A stretch of 64,000 nucleotides of DNA from Arthrobacter globiformis (GCF_030818015.1 NZ_JAUSZX010000003.1:62001-126000); one strand, 5' to 3'; shown: positions 42,331-52,874, counted from the first letter of the stretch. Numbers and translations are program-made. The notes: generated from the letters alone by a model not told the origin.

Positions 42331-42350
42331 TGATCATTATTATGATTATG
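42331..42350. promoter_or_regulatory. AT-rich operator candidate O1
   Basis: TGATCATTATTATGATTATG, an imperfect palindrome in a high-GC context. The same type of site occurs at 42384-42400, 49018-49040, 49078-49098 and 57775-57799. O1 lies 70-90 bp before the regulator gene. Confidence 0.6.
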
Positions 42351-42383
42351 TGAGGTGGTTCTCATTGTCAAGGATGGATAAGA

Positions 42384-42400
42384 TGATCATGATGAATTGT
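42384..42400. promoter_or_regulatory. AT-rich operator candidate O2
   Basis: TGATCATGATGAATTGT, just 10-25 bp before the regulator start and thus over its ribosome site or promoter start. Suggests autoregulation. Confidence 0.5.
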
Positions 42401-42418
42401 TCACTTTAGGAGGAACTC

Positions 42419-43225
42419 ATGCGGACAACAGCGGCACCCCCTGCGGCGCTTCCCGGGCATGAACTGCGGAGTTCGGCGCCTTCTCCAGATGACCCCCTTC
42501 GGGCCGCTCCGACGAACAGGGCCGAAATGGCGGCTAACCTTATCGCCGAGTTGGCCGCGGCCGCCGGTCCGGACGGGCGTCTTGGAAGTAAGGACGAGGT
42601 CCGGCAGCGTTGTTCTGTTTCCGTGGGGACTTTCAATGAGGCGTTGAAGATTGCGCAGGCCCGGGGCATCGTTGCCCTGCGGCGCGGCCCGGGTGGAGGA
42701 ATATTTGCCGCGCAGCAAACCCCTCTGGTCAGGCTGGGCAACCAGATGCTGGCCATGGATGACAGTGAGCACATCGTGGCCGACGCGCTCAGGATGCGCA
42801 ACGTGTTGGATCCTTTGGTCATCGAAGATGCCTTAATGTACTCTTCAGCGGCTGACGTCCTGGCCATGCGGGAGGAAGTCAAGGCGATGAAACAGGCGAT
42901 GGCAGACGGAGACATTGCCGCGTTCCTGCATGGGAACTGGCGTTTCCAGGCCTTGGTAGCCAGCATTTCCCCGAACTCTATGCTGCGGACGGTCTTTTTG
43001 GGGCTGCTGGAGATACTGGAGCGGCACGCCGTTACGCTGCGGGCGCCGGCGGACCACCCCTTGCCGGGGCTTTTGGAAGAGAGGTTCGAGCTCTACGAGC
43101 GGATGGCCGACGCTATGGAAAACCGCGACCGGGAAACCGCGATGCAGATCATGCACATCCATAACAACACCGGCGTCCAGCCGGCGGCCTCACCAAAGGA
43201 TGCAGTGCTCACCGGTACTGAATAA
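42419..43225 (+). CDS. GntR-family regulator, FadR/FCD type
   Basis: A 268-aa regulator with an N-terminal winged helix (residues ~35-100: AEMAANLIAELAAAAGPDGR, LGSKDEVRQRCSVSVGTFNE, ALKIAQARGIVALRRGPGGG) and a C-terminal helical ligand domain of the FCD type (residues ~120-250) with conserved-looking Asp and His positions for a metal or effector (DALRMRNVLDPL, GNWRFQALVA, ITMQIMHIHNN-like end). A perfect AGGAGG lies 5 bp before the ATG. The AT-rich palindromes O1 and O2 precede it and similar sites precede operons 1 and 2 of the catabolic cluster, so it is the best candidate for the pathway regulator. Confidence 0.88.
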   Translation: MRTTAAPPAALPGHELRSSAPSPDDPLRAAPTNRAEMAANLIAELAAAAGPDGRLGSKDEVRQRCSVSVGTFNEALKIAQARGIVALRRGPGGGIFAAQQTPLVRLGNQMLAMDDSEHIVADALRMRNVLDPLVIEDALMYSSAADVLAMREEVKAMKQAMADGDIAAFLHGNWRFQALVASISPNSMLRTVFLGLLEILERHAVTLRAPADHPLPGLLEERFELYERMADAMENRDRETAMQIMHIHNNTGVQPAASPKDAVLTGTE

Positions 43226-43260
43226 CAGTGAGTGCCTGGTGATGCGGCAGGCACTCACTG
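43226..43260 (+). terminator. Perfect 13-bp stem between convergent genes
   Basis: CAGTGAGTGCCTG (43226-43238), a 9-base loop, and CAGGCACTCACTG (43248-43260). It starts directly after the regulator stop and lies between convergent genes, as expected for a bidirectional terminator, although no T-run follows. Confidence 0.6.
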
Positions 43261-43348
43261 TGTCCGCGACCTGATGGCCCGGCCGCTCCTGCCCGACGTC
43301 GGGTAGACGCATGGCAGAAGCGGCCAGGGCCCCTGGTATGCGGCAGGT

Positions 43349-44626
43349 CTATGGCAGCGCAGGAGCCGGGATATTCTCGGGCTCGGTTGCCCGGGCTGAT
43401 CTGTGGGAGACATACAGGCCCGCGCACAGGACCAGGCACAGGACGGCAGTGGCCGCGTACAGCGTGAAGATACCCGCCGGACCGCCGGAGGCGAAGGCCG
43501 TACCGCCAAGAACGGGTCCGAGGAAGGACCCGATGAAAGCCATCGAGTTCGTCAGGCCGAGAATCGTGCCGCGGGAGTGCGGGGCCACGGCAGTTGAGGC
43601 TGTGGCATTGATCAGGTTTTGGGTGGAGTGGCCGCCGATGCCCATCAGCGCCACGCAGACCAGTGCGAAGGCCATGGATACCGGTCCAAGAAGGATGCCG
43701 AGAAGCCCGGCGAGGGTCAGGGCGGCGCAGATGACGCCGATGACTGCAGGTCCGACCTTGTCAGCTGCTGTGGCTGTGAACCAGGATCCCATGACCGCGG
43801 CGCCTGTGAGGGTGAATGCGAAGATGAGCGCCTCCGTAAGGCTGAACCCGAGTGTTTTCATGGACTCGGCAAGCCATACGTTCAGGCCAAGCCAGGTCAC
43901 CATGTTCGTGACGGCGGCGGCTGCGACGAACAGAACAAGGACCCAGCCGCGGCCCCGGAAAAGGGCGGCGAACTTTTGTCCCGGAGACAGTGCGGTGTCA
44001 CGGACTTCGGCCGGTTCGCTGATGCGGCAGGACATGAGCACGGCCAGAATGACCAGCGTCAGGCCGGCGCCGAGCCAGAACATTGACCTCCAACCCAGCA
44101 AGGGCATGAGGAAGATCCCGAAGAGGGCGGCCAGGGTTCCCCCGAGCGGGACGCCTGCCATCGTGATCGTGATGACCAGGCTTCCGCGCTGCTTGGGTGC
44201 GTGGTTCCGTGCCAGCGTCATAGCCGTGGTGACCGCTCCGCCGACGCCGATGCCGGTGATGAGCCGTGCAAGGCCGAGGAATTCGGGCGTGGGGGCCAGT
44301 GCTGCCAGGGCTGATCCGAGCGTGAACACTGCGGCGGCCAGCGCCATGATCCGGTGCCGGCCGTAGCGGTCGGCAAGGGCGGTTCCGCTCAGGACGCCAA
44401 TCAGTGCACCGGCGTAGACGATGCCGCCGACGAGGCCGGTCGTCTGTTCGTCCATGTGCAGGGATGGGTCGGTCAGCAGCAGGGGAACTACGGAGCCGAA
44501 GACGATCAGGTTATAGCCTTCCATCACCGTGACGAGCATGCAGATGGCGATGACGGCTTTGTCTGAAAGAAACGGTCCGGCGCTGCGTGGTTGTGCGGTC
44601 GGTGTGGTTTGGACTTCTTGTTTCAT
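43349..44626 (-). CDS. MFS aromatic-acid permease (AAHS type)
   Basis: A 425-aa transporter with 12 predicted membrane helices. Residues ~30-60 (MLVTVMEGYNLIVFGSVVPLL) match the D/E-G-Y-D/N motif of the first helix in aromatic-acid:H+ symporters such as PcaK/BenK/MhpT, and ADRYGRHRIM is the MFS loop motif after helix 2. The substrate is likely an aromatic or related organic acid that feeds this cluster. It is downstream of the SnoaL-like and flavin monooxygenase genes on the same strand, with AAAGGA before the ATG, so it probably belongs to operon 1. Confidence 0.85.
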   Translation of the reverse strand: MKQEVQTTPTAQPRSAGPFLSDKAVIAICMLVTVMEGYNLIVFGSVVPLLLTDPSLHMDEQTTGLVGGIVYAGALIGVLSGTALADRYGRHRIMALAAAVFTLGSALAALAPTPEFLGLARLITGIGVGGAVTTAMTLARNHAPKQRGSLVITITMAGVPLGGTLAALFGIFLMPLLGWRSMFWLGAGLTLVILAVLMSCRISEPAEVRDTALSPGQKFAALFRGRGWVLVLFVAAAAVTNMVTWLGLNVWLAESMKTLGFSLTEALIFAFTLTGAAVMGSWFTATAADKVGPAVIGVICAALTLAGLLGILLGPVSMAFALVCVALMGIGGHSTQNLINATASTAVAPHSRGTILGLTNSMAFIGSFLGPVLGGTAFASGGPAGIFTLYAATAVLCLVLCAGLYVSHRSARATEPENIPAPALP

Positions 44627-44722
44627 TGCTATGTCCTTTTTTGGGCACTACGTTGTGCTCGAGGGGTCAACAGGGTGGGGGATGGGGCTGAAGTGTTACC
44701 GCGGGAGTAGATGAGGGAAGAG

Positions 44723-45139
44723 CTAGGCCTGCAGTATGCGGTGTTCAGTCCATTTCAAGCGTTCGGGGGTTGGGGTAAACCGTCCCCGGTATTCGCCGAT
44801 GGCTTGGCAGGCTGGGTGGGTTCCGGCCAGTGACCATCGTTGATAAGTGGCCCGATACGTAATGTCCGGGCCGTCGGTCTGAGTGAGCAGGTTGGTGATG
44901 AGGTGCCGGGTTGGGGCTGGGTTTGTGAAGGCTCCGGCATAGAAGCCCGCTATGGCGTCTGCGCCGGTTTGCAGGGGCTGGTCTTTGAAGTGCAGCTGCG
45001 CGTCGGTGAGCAGGTGCCCGGCTGCCGTGGCATCGTGTTCATCCATGGCCAGGCAGTAGAGTGCCAGCGCATTTTCGATGAGGTGCCGGTGCTCGGCTGC
45101 GGGCAGGGTGCCCGCGGCCGAGAGGGGGACCTGTGTCAC
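44723..45139 (-). CDS. SnoaL/NTF2-like protein
   Basis: A 138-aa protein with the fold pattern of the NTF2-like superfamily: an N-terminal helix (LIENALALYCLAMDEHDATA), LLTDAQLHFKDQPLQTGADA, TRHLITNLLTQTDGPDITYR, and a final beta strand (GRFTPTPERLKWTEHRI). Members in catabolic clusters are isomerases, hydrolases or small subunits of ring dioxygenases; here no large subunit is present, so a cyclase- or isomerase-like role is more likely. The start overlaps the monooxygenase stop by 4 bp. Confidence 0.75.
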   Translation of the reverse strand: MTQVPLSAAGTLPAAEHRHLIENALALYCLAMDEHDATAAGHLLTDAQLHFKDQPLQTGADAIAGFYAGAFTNPAPTRHLITNLLTQTDGPDITYRATYQRWSLAGTHPACQAIGEYRGRFTPTPERLKWTEHRILQA

Positions 45140-47010
45140 CGGCTTGAGCCGGAAAGCGCGGGCCGTGCGTCGGCGGCTTTCGTTGGTTGCAGATCGCCCA
45201 GGAACTCCTGGACCAGCTCCGGGATTTCCCCTGCTACGGCAGTGCCGTAGACATAGAAATCGGGGCGGATGAGGACGGCGTCGGCCACTATTTCGTCGAG
45301 CCAGGCTGAGTAGGCGCCGCTGACGTCGACGGCTGTGTCCGCCGCCGGCACCGTTCCCAGGGCTATGATCCGGATGCCTGTCGCTTGCAGCGCGGCGTGG
45401 AGGTCGTCGGGCAGTTCGTTCCTTAGCCCTTCCTTTCGCAGCAGGAGGATTCCACCCGGGCCGTAGACGTCGTCGAAGAGTCCCTCATTGTCAGCTCCCC
45501 GGACGGCAGCCTGGATGGATAGGGTTCCGCCGGAGTGATCGTACCGGTGCAGTCCGTCACCCAGGCGGGGTGCGGGGTGGGCCGGCATGCTGACGCCGGC
45601 TGCGATGTCTCCGGTCATTTTCTCGTCGCGTCTGGCCGCATCTGCCGGATCGGTCAGGCAGATGATCTCTCCGAGTTGCATCGAGCGTTCGATGAAGTGC
45701 CTGACGTGCTCCGCGCGTTCGGTTCCATAGGAGTCCAGAATGGACTCGTCGGCGCGGTCCGTGAGGACCAGATCGAGTTTCCATTCCAGGTTTGCTGCAT
45801 CGCGGAGCCCTGAACTCATTCCCTGGCCGGCGAAGGGTGGCATCAGGTGGGCTGAATCTCCGGCAAGAAGCATCCGTCCCTTGCGCCAGGAATCGCACCA
45901 GCGTGCCTGGAAGGTGTAGAGCGCGCGGCGTTCAATATCTGCTGTATCGGGGCTTACACCCCAGGGCTTGAGAAGCTCCCAGACGTTTGCCTCGCTGCTG
46001 AATTCTTCCTTGGTTTCGCCCTCCAGCCGCAGGAATTCGAACCGACGCCGTCCCGGGCCTCCCGGTACAAGGGTGGTGGGCCGGAGGGGATCACAGATTT
46101 GCAGAGCCGGCGGTTCAACGTGCATCGGTTCCTTGGGCAGCAGGTCCACGACCAGCCAGTCGTGAAAGTAACCAAGGTCCGTCATGGTGGTCCCCATCCA
46201 CTGGCGGACTTTGCTGTTGGCGCCGTCAGCCCCGACCAGGTACTTGCCGGTCAGCGACCGCCGCTCCCCGTCAGCGTTGCGCACATGAAGGGTGATCTGC
46301 TCCTCGGTTTCATGCCGGGACTCAGCTTCCCAGCCGCGCAGCAACGTGACGGATCCCAGGGCGGACACCTTGTCGTGGAGGAACGCCTCAACGCTGGGCT
46401 GGTGGAAGAAGTAGCTGGTGTTCCAGCCTGACCGCCCGCCGCCGCGCCATTCCAGTTGCAGCAGAGCCTCACCCGCGGCGTTGCGCCATTCATACTGATC
46501 GTCATAGGCCTCGACCGCGTGGGGCATCTGCTCGGGGGAAGCATCGAGCGACTGCAAGAGCCGGGCGATTTCATCATCGAAGTGGACAGCCCGCGGCAGC
46601 GGGTAACTTACAAGCTGCCGCTCGACCACCGCGACGCGGTGGCCGCGGCGTCCAAGTTGCAGGGCGAGCACGCGGCCGACTGGTCCATAACCTGCGATGA
46701 CCACGTCGAAGTTCTCTTCTGCGGGGCTTTTCAGTTGTTCCAGTCCTCCGGCAACCATGGGCACGTTGACTTCCGTCAACTGGTAGGAGGCAACGCGGGC
46801 AGCGGCGTAGGGATCTTTGGCCATTTCCGCCTCGAGGTACTCCCTCTCCTGGACGAGGGAGAGCAGCACGCCGCCGTCACGGGTCATCTTGCTGCCCGCG
46901 GCAGCGATCACTCCGGCATCGACCGCGGTCTGGAGCCATTCAATGTGCGCTCCGCGGTGTTCAGCGACGACATCCGCCGGCGCGGTGTAGCTGATGTTGA
47001 TAACAAACAT
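45136..47010 (-). CDS. YciI-flavin monooxygenase fusion
   Basis: A 624-aa fusion. Residues 1-85 form a YciI-type domain (VVAEHRGAHIEWLQTAVDAG, AGSKMTRDGGVLLSLVQERE, AARVASYQLTEVNV), with His18 and His22 where YciI proteins carry functional His. Residues ~100-500 are a class A FAD monooxygenase like MhpA: GYGPVG (107-112) for FAD, GADGANSKVRQW, and GDSAHLMPPFAGQGMSSGLRD. The last ~100 residues are a thioredoxin-like C-terminal part of this group. YciI/muconolactone-isomerase-like folds act on quinone or lactone intermediates, so the fused unit may process the hydroxylation product. Second-last enzyme gene of operon 1, between VOC dioxygenase and SnoaL genes. Confidence 0.85.
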   Translation of the reverse strand: MFVINISYTAPADVVAEHRGAHIEWLQTAVDAGVIAAAGSKMTRDGGVLLSLVQEREYLEAEMAKDPYAAARVASYQLTEVNVPMVAGGLEQLKSPAEENFDVVIAGYGPVGRVLALQLGRRGHRVAVVERQLVSYPLPRAVHFDDEIARLLQSLDASPEQMPHAVEAYDDQYEWRNAAGEALLQLEWRGGGRSGWNTSYFFHQPSVEAFLHDKVSALGSVTLLRGWEAESRHETEEQITLHVRNADGERRSLTGKYLVGADGANSKVRQWMGTTMTDLGYFHDWLVVDLLPKEPMHVEPPALQICDPLRPTTLVPGGPGRRRFEFLRLEGETKEEFSSEANVWELLKPWGVSPDTADIERRALYTFQARWCDSWRKGRMLLAGDSAHLMPPFAGQGMSSGLRDAANLEWKLDLVLTDRADESILDSYGTERAEHVRHFIERSMQLGEIICLTDPADAARRDEKMTGDIAAGVSMPAHPAPRLGDGLHRYDHSGGTLSIQAAVRGADNEGLFDDVYGPGGILLLRKEGLRNELPDDLHAALQATGIRIIALGTVPAADTAVDVSGAYSAWLDEIVADAVLIRPDFYVYGTAVAGEIPELVQEFLGDLQPTKAADARPALSGSSR

Positions 47011-47048
47011 GGGAAAGCCTTTCAGGCACCTTTGTCTTGGGCCGCGTT

Positions 47049-47996
47049 TTAGACCGGTTGGGTGTGGAGTCCCAGGGCGGTGGGTGCGTGGGTGCCGGTC
47101 ATGAGGGCGGCGAGGTCGTCGGGTTCGAGGAAGGATGGGGGAGGTGGGGGTCCCCAGTTGAAGAGTCCTTGGGCGCCTTCGAAGGTTTCGGGGGTCCAGA
47201 TTTCGTCTTCGGGGATGCAGTCCATGTCGGAGTAGTACTCGGAGAAGTTCCCGGCGGGGTCTTTGAGGTACCAGAAGAAGTTGGATCCGGCGTGGTGGCG
47301 GCCCAGGCCCCAGATGTGGCGTTCGGGGTTGTTTTCGAGCATCGCTTTGGCGCCGCGTCCGACATCGTCGATGTCGTCGACCTGCCAGGAGGTGTGGTGC
47401 AGGAAGTTCACCGGGGCGGCGAGGGCAAGGACGTTGTGGTGGTCCACCGAGCAGCGCATGAACGCGCCCTTATCGGAGATGTAGTCGCTGACTTTGAAGC
47501 CGATGCCTTCGGTGAAGAACCGCATGGTCGCTTCCAGGTTCACGGTGCCGATCACGGTGTGCCCGAGTTTGCGGGGCTTGATCGCGTAGTCCCTGACGAC
47601 GCCGGGGGCGCGGCCGAAGCGGTCGATCCGGCCGGGGCCGTTGTAGGGGGTCGCCGGGGTGGGGTCCTGCGCGATCCGGGGGGCGACGTGGATCCGGGCG
47701 GTGAACCCTGACACTGGTTCCTGGGCGAGGAGTTCGGTTCCGTTGTGGTTGATCGGCACGCCCAGGCGGGTCATCTGAGAGGTGACTTTGGCGACGTCAT
47801 CGTCGTTGTCGGCGCCGACGCCCAGTTCGACCAGGCGCCGGGTGGGGGCGTGGACGATTTTGAGTTGTTCGCCGCCGTCACGGGTCCCGAACGAGTTATT
47901 CCCGAGCGGGTCAAGGCCGAACTCTTCGTAGTAAGCGGCCGTTTCGGGGACATTCGGTACGCCCATCACGACGCGGGTCAGGCGATGCAGTGACAA
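47049..47996 (-). CDS. VOC extradiol dioxygenase, copy 1
   Basis: A 315-aa two-module VOC enzyme, similar to ring-cleaving 2,3-dihydroxybiphenyl/catechol 2,3-dioxygenases. The C-terminal module carries the 2-His-1-carboxylate iron ligands: His146 (KLGHTVIG), His200 or His201 (NFLHHTSWQVDD), and Glu253 (FSEYYSD). The N-terminal module (1-130) lacks such a set, as usual. It would cleave a catechol-type ring next to a hydroxyl group. The gene is almost identical to the second copy at 51839-52765; only the last few codons differ (copy 1 ends TALGLHTQPV). It precedes the monooxygenase gene by 39 bp. Confidence 0.88.
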   Translation of the reverse strand: MSLHRLTRVVMGVPNVPETAAYYEEFGLDPLGNNSFGTRDGGEQLKIVHAPTRRLVELGVGADNDDDVAKVTSQMTRLGVPINHNGTELLAQEPVSGFTARIHVAPRIAQDPTPATPYNGPGRIDRFGRAPGVVRDYAIKPRKLGHTVIGTVNLEATMRFFTEGIGFKVSDYISDKGAFMRCSVDHHNVLALAAPVNFLHHTSWQVDDIDDVGRGAKAMLENNPERHIWGLGRHHAGSNFFWYLKDPAGNFSEYYSDMDCIPEDEIWTPETFEGAQGLFNWGPPPPPSFLEPDDLAALMTGTHAPTALGLHTQPV

Positions 47997-48061
47997 GGGG
48001 TTACTCCTTTGTATCCGTGAAAAGTTTGATGTTGGTGCCCGCCCCGCCAGAGGGGGGTGGG

Positions 48062-48097
48062 CTGGCTGCCCGGGTTGTTACCGGCCCGGGCAGCCAG
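48062..48097 (-). promoter_or_regulatory. Intercistronic 13-bp hairpin, copy 1
   Basis: CTGGCTGCCCGGG and CCCGGGCAGCCAG pair perfectly around a 10-base loop, between the FAH stop and the VOC start. There is no T-run on the minus strand, so it may stabilise or process the message instead of ending it. The second copy is at 52831-52866. Confidence 0.6.
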
Positions 48098-48105
48098 GGG
48101 ATGGT

Positions 48106-48963
48106 TCAGTTGCCGGCCGAGACGAATGTCTGTGTCATTTCGCCGATGCCCTCGATCCGGGAGACCAAGGTTTCTCCGGGCTGGATGAAACGCTTCGGAC
48201 TCCGGCCCACGCCGACCCCGGCAGGGGTGCCGGTGAAGATGATGTCCCCCGGCAGCAGGGTCACCGTTGCGGACAACCCCTCGATCAGGGCCGGGACGGA
48301 AAAGATCAGCTCCGAGGTGCGGCCTTTCTGGAGTTCTTCACCATCCAGGCTGCAGCTGAGTTCCAGGTCGTCGGGGTTCGAGAACTCGTCCGGGGTGACC
48401 AGCCAGGGTCCGACAGGGCCGAAGCCCGGGAAGGACTTGCCCAGCCCGAACTGCGGTGCCGGGCCACGGAGCTGGGAGACCCGCTCGGAAATGTCCTGAC
48501 CAATCGACAGGCCTGCCACATGGTCCCAGGCGTCCGCCGCGGGAACGTTCCGGGCTTCCTTGCCGATCACCGCCACGAGCTCCACTTCCCAGTCCACGTT
48601 CCCACCCTCAGGGATGACCACGGTCGTGTCCGGGCCGGTGATGCAGGTGGGGAACTTCGTAAACACCGGCGGGAGGGTGTCCGGCTGCGCGAACCCCGAC
48701 TCCTTCGCGTGCTCCGAGTAGTTCAAACCAATCGCGAACACCTGACGCGGCGCCGGAGACGGCGAGCCCAGCCACGACCGGTCAAACGACACGTCGGCAG
48801 GGGTGTCAGCCAGAGTTCCGGCCCAGGCCCGGAACTCCTCCCACCGCTCATAAACACCCGCCAGCCCCGGACCGAACCGGCCCCCGCTGGCAGCCTCAAC
48901 ATCAAGACCAGCCTCATCAGAAACCAGCAAAACAGCTCGGTTATCAACGTTGGCAATACGCAC
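48106..48963 (-). CDS. Fumarylacetoacetase-family hydrolase, copy 1
   Basis: A 285-aa enzyme of the FAH superfamily, which hydrolyses C-C bonds of acylpyruvate-type or meta-cleavage intermediates with a divalent metal. Metal ligands are visible: Glu127 and Glu129 in DWEVELVAVIGKEA and Asp157 in SIGQDISER. GLNYSEHAKESG and FTGTPAGVGVGRSP are further family signatures. Copy 1 differs from copy 2 in its regulation: two AT-rich operator candidates (49018-49098) lie 55-140 bp upstream. It would act right after the VOC dioxygenase, whose gene follows. Confidence 0.88.
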   Translation of the reverse strand: MRIANVDNRAVLLVSDEAGLDVEAASGGRFGPGLAGVYERWEEFRAWAGTLADTPADVSFDRSWLGSPSPAPRQVFAIGLNYSEHAKESGFAQPDTLPPVFTKFPTCITGPDTTVVIPEGGNVDWEVELVAVIGKEARNVPAADAWDHVAGLSIGQDISERVSQLRGPAPQFGLGKSFPGFGPVGPWLVTPDEFSNPDDLELSCSLDGEELQKGRTSELIFSVPALIEGLSATVTLLPGDIIFTGTPAGVGVGRSPKRFIQPGETLVSRIEGIGEMTQTFVSAGN

Positions 48964-49017
48964 AAAAACTCCTCGTGGATGTGAATGGAGGGTGATGAGA
49001 GGACGCCTACTTCCTAT

Positions 49018-49098
49018 TCATCATGATCATTACGATGAGTCTAGATGTGATCGAGATCGCATGTCAAGTGATTCGGGATAATGATCATGATCATTGCC
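49018..49098. promoter_or_regulatory. AT-rich operator pair O3/O4 before operon 1
   Basis: TCATCATGATCATTACGATG (from 49020) and ATAATGATCATGATCATTG (from 49078) are AT-rich palindromes like O1 at 42331. They lie upstream of FAH copy 1 and are absent upstream of FAH copy 2. Confidence 0.65.
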
Positions 49099-49209
49099 GG
49101 TGGGGCTGTATGCCGCCTAATCGGATAGGGGATTCGTCGCCGCCGTCTCGGGGCAGCAGGGAGGGCTGCCTCCGACTGCCTTGGCTCAAGTCACTACGCC
49201 TTCGAGCCC

Positions 49210-50808
<1,599 letters not shown>

Positions 50809-50980
50809 TGTGGGTCCTTTCCAGGGCTGATTCAGGCAGCCCGGTTGAATGCGGTCGGATGTTGACCGCCCGCCTCGCAAGTAATGGTTGGGCGTAAGGC
50901 GGGGACGGCGGGCAAAACGTCCCTGGTGGCAGCTCACTGCCTTCGGTTGCTTGTGTTCAGATCGGAAGAGCCGTCTGGCG

Positions 50981-51742
50981 TTAGCAGGAGGCGGTATCCG
51001 CCGGTATGGTCGAGGAACCGTCGCCCGGCCCCTCATGTGTCGGCAGCCATTTGTGCAGGAAGTCAATGGTTCTCGCCCACGCGACCTGCGTTGGTTGGAG
51101 ACGGAAAGTGTCGCGTCCGTAGGTGGCGAACGCGTGTCCAGCGCCTTGGTACAGATACATCTCCACGTCCGGGACACCGGTGAGGACGGTACTGATTGCT
51201 TGCCTGGCCTCCGGTGGACAGTAATGGTCGTTCTCGGCGAAATGCAGCAACAGCGGCACGTCCAGGTGCCTGCCGAGGCCGACTCGTTCCTGGAGACCTA
51301 CGGCGTAGTAGCTCACAGCGCAATCGACGGGCTGGGTGACGGCGGCAAGGAAGGCGAGGCCGCCGCCCAGACAGTAACCCAGGGTCCCGACGGCACTGTT
51401 TCCTGCAGCAGCGGCCCGTGCCCAGACGATGGCAGCCGATATGTCCGTCAGCGCCATGGTGACATCGAGTCCGTCCCTGAGTTTCAGGGCCTTGTCGAAG
51501 TCTTCGCCCTCGTGGTGGAGGTCCACGTCCAATTCTTGCCTGGCGAAAAGGTCAGGGACGATGGCGAGGAATCCGGCGTCGGCAAACTCGCGGGCCATCG
51601 TGCGCATGTAGGTATTGATGCCGAAAATTTCATGCAGAAGGATGAGGCAGGGAAAGGGCCCGCCCGTATCCGGAGCGGCAAGGAAGGCACGGAACTGGTG
51701 GCCGTCCTGTGCCGTGAGGTTGATGTATCTGCTCGTTGGCAT
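50981..51742 (-). CDS. Dienelactone hydrolase family protein
   Basis: A 253-aa alpha/beta hydrolase of the dienelactone hydrolase type: PCLILLHEIFGIN, the nucleophile Cys124 in GYCLGGG, the acid region FAENDHYCPP, and the His in GAGHAFATYG. Family members hydrolyse lactones such as those from muconates; the substrate here is unknown. Same strand as VOC copy 2, 97 bp downstream of it, so it belongs to operon 2. Confidence 0.9.
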   Translation of the reverse strand: MPTSRYINLTAQDGHQFRAFLAAPDTGGPFPCLILLHEIFGINTYMRTMAREFADAGFLAIVPDLFARQELDVDLHHEGEDFDKALKLRDGLDVTMALTDISAAIVWARAAAAGNSAVGTLGYCLGGGLAFLAAVTQPVDCAVSYYAVGLQERVGLGRHLDVPLLLHFAENDHYCPPEARQAISTVLTGVPDVEMYLYQGAGHAFATYGRDTFRLQPTQVAWARTIDFLHKWLPTHEGPGDGSSTIPADTASC

Positions 51743-51838
51743 TGCACCGATGCCTTCCTCAGCGTTTCATGGGGCAGCCGGCGGGGCCAGCGGCAAGTGT
51801 CAGGCGGAAGCTTTGTTGATCGTCGGACATGTCTCTTT

Positions 51839-52765
51839 CTAGTGGCTGGCTGCTGCGTGGGTGCCGGTCATGAGGGCGGCGAGGTCGTCGGGTTCGAGGA
51901 AGGAGGGGGGAGGTGGGGGTCCCCAGTTGAAGAGTCCTTGGGCGCCTTCGAAGGTTTCGGGGGTCCAGATTTCGTCTTCGGGGATGCAGTCCATGTCGGA
52001 GTAGTACTCGGAGAAGTTCCCGGCGGGGTCTTTGAGGTACCAGAAGAAGTTGGATCCGGCGTGGTGGCGGCCCAGGCCCCAGATGTGGCGTTCGGGGTTG
52101 TTTTCGAGCATCGCTTTGGCGCCGCGTCCGACATCGTCGATGTCGTCGACCTGCCAGGAGGTGTGGTGCAGGAAGTTCACCGGGGCGGCGAGGGCAAGGA
52201 CGTTGTGGTGGTCCACCGAGCAGCGCATGAACGCGCCCTTATCGGAGATGTAGTCGCTGACTTTGAAGCCGATGCCTTCGGTGAAGAACCGCATGGTCGC
52301 TTCCAGGTTCACGGTGCCGATCACGGTGTGCCCGAGTTTGCGGGGCTTGATCGCGTAGTCCCTGACGACGCCGGGGGCGCGGCCGAAGCGGTCGATCCGG
52401 CCGGGGCCGTTGTAGGGGGTCGCCGGGGTGGGGTCCTGCGCGATCCGGGGGGCGACGTGGATCCGGGCGGTGAACCCTGACACTGGTTCCTGGGCGAGGA
52501 GTTCGGTTCCGTTGTGGTTGATCGGCACGCCCAGGCGGGTCATCTGAGAGGTGACTTTGGCGACGTCATCGTCGTTGTCGGCGCCGACGCCCAGTTCGAC
52601 CAGGCGCCGGGTGGGGGCGTGGACGATTTTGAGTTGTTCGCCGCCGTCACGGGTCCCGAACGAGTTATTCCCGAGCGGGTCAAGGCCGAACTCTTCGTAG
52701 TAAGCGGCCGTTTCGGGGACATTCGGTACGCCCATCACGACGCGGGTCAGGCGATGCAGTGACAA
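51839..52765 (-). CDS. VOC extradiol dioxygenase, copy 2
   Basis: A 308-aa near-identical copy of the protein at 47049-47996, with the same iron ligands (His146, His200/201, Glu253) and a shorter end (THAAASH instead of THAPTALGLHTQPV). The difference is caused by the duplication boundary at 51854. It sits between FAH copy 2 and the dienelactone hydrolase in the ABC-transporter operon and thus may be expressed under different conditions from copy 1. Confidence 0.88.
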   Translation of the reverse strand: MSLHRLTRVVMGVPNVPETAAYYEEFGLDPLGNNSFGTRDGGEQLKIVHAPTRRLVELGVGADNDDDVAKVTSQMTRLGVPINHNGTELLAQEPVSGFTARIHVAPRIAQDPTPATPYNGPGRIDRFGRAPGVVRDYAIKPRKLGHTVIGTVNLEATMRFFTEGIGFKVSDYISDKGAFMRCSVDHHNVLALAAPVNFLHHTSWQVDDIDDVGRGAKAMLENNPERHIWGLGRHHAGSNFFWYLKDPAGNFSEYYSDMDCIPEDEIWTPETFEGAQGLFNWGPPPPPSFLEPDDLAALMTGTHAAASH

Positions 52766-52830
52766 GGGGTTACTCCTTTGTATCCGTGAAAAGTTTGATG
52801 TTGGTGCCCGCCCCGCCAGAGGGGGGTGGG

Positions 52831-52866
52831 CTGGCTGCCCGGGTTGTTACCGGCCCGGGCAGCCAG
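52831..52866 (-). promoter_or_regulatory. Intercistronic 13-bp hairpin, copy 2
   Basis: Same perfect stem as 48062-48097 (CTGGCTGCCCGGG/CCCGGGCAGCCAG), between FAH copy 2 and VOC copy 2. It is inside the duplicated block, so its conservation alone is not evidence of function. Confidence 0.6.
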
Positions 52867-52874
52867 GGGATGGT

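Larger units (their letters stand above)
42090..42418. other. Intergenic region with regulator operators
   Basis: No gene is supported. It includes the AT-rich operator candidates at 42331-42350 and 42384-42400 and the AGGAGG ribosome site of the FadR-type regulator. Confidence 0.5.
47085..48974 (-). repeat. 1.89-kb direct repeat, copy 1
   Basis: This block and 51854-53743 agree in all translated residues and, wherever I compared bases, differ at only one position (47136 against 51905, silent). It holds almost the whole VOC gene and the complete FAH-family gene plus 10 bp upstream of the latter. The two copies are in direct orientation, 4769 bp apart. Confidence 0.9.
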
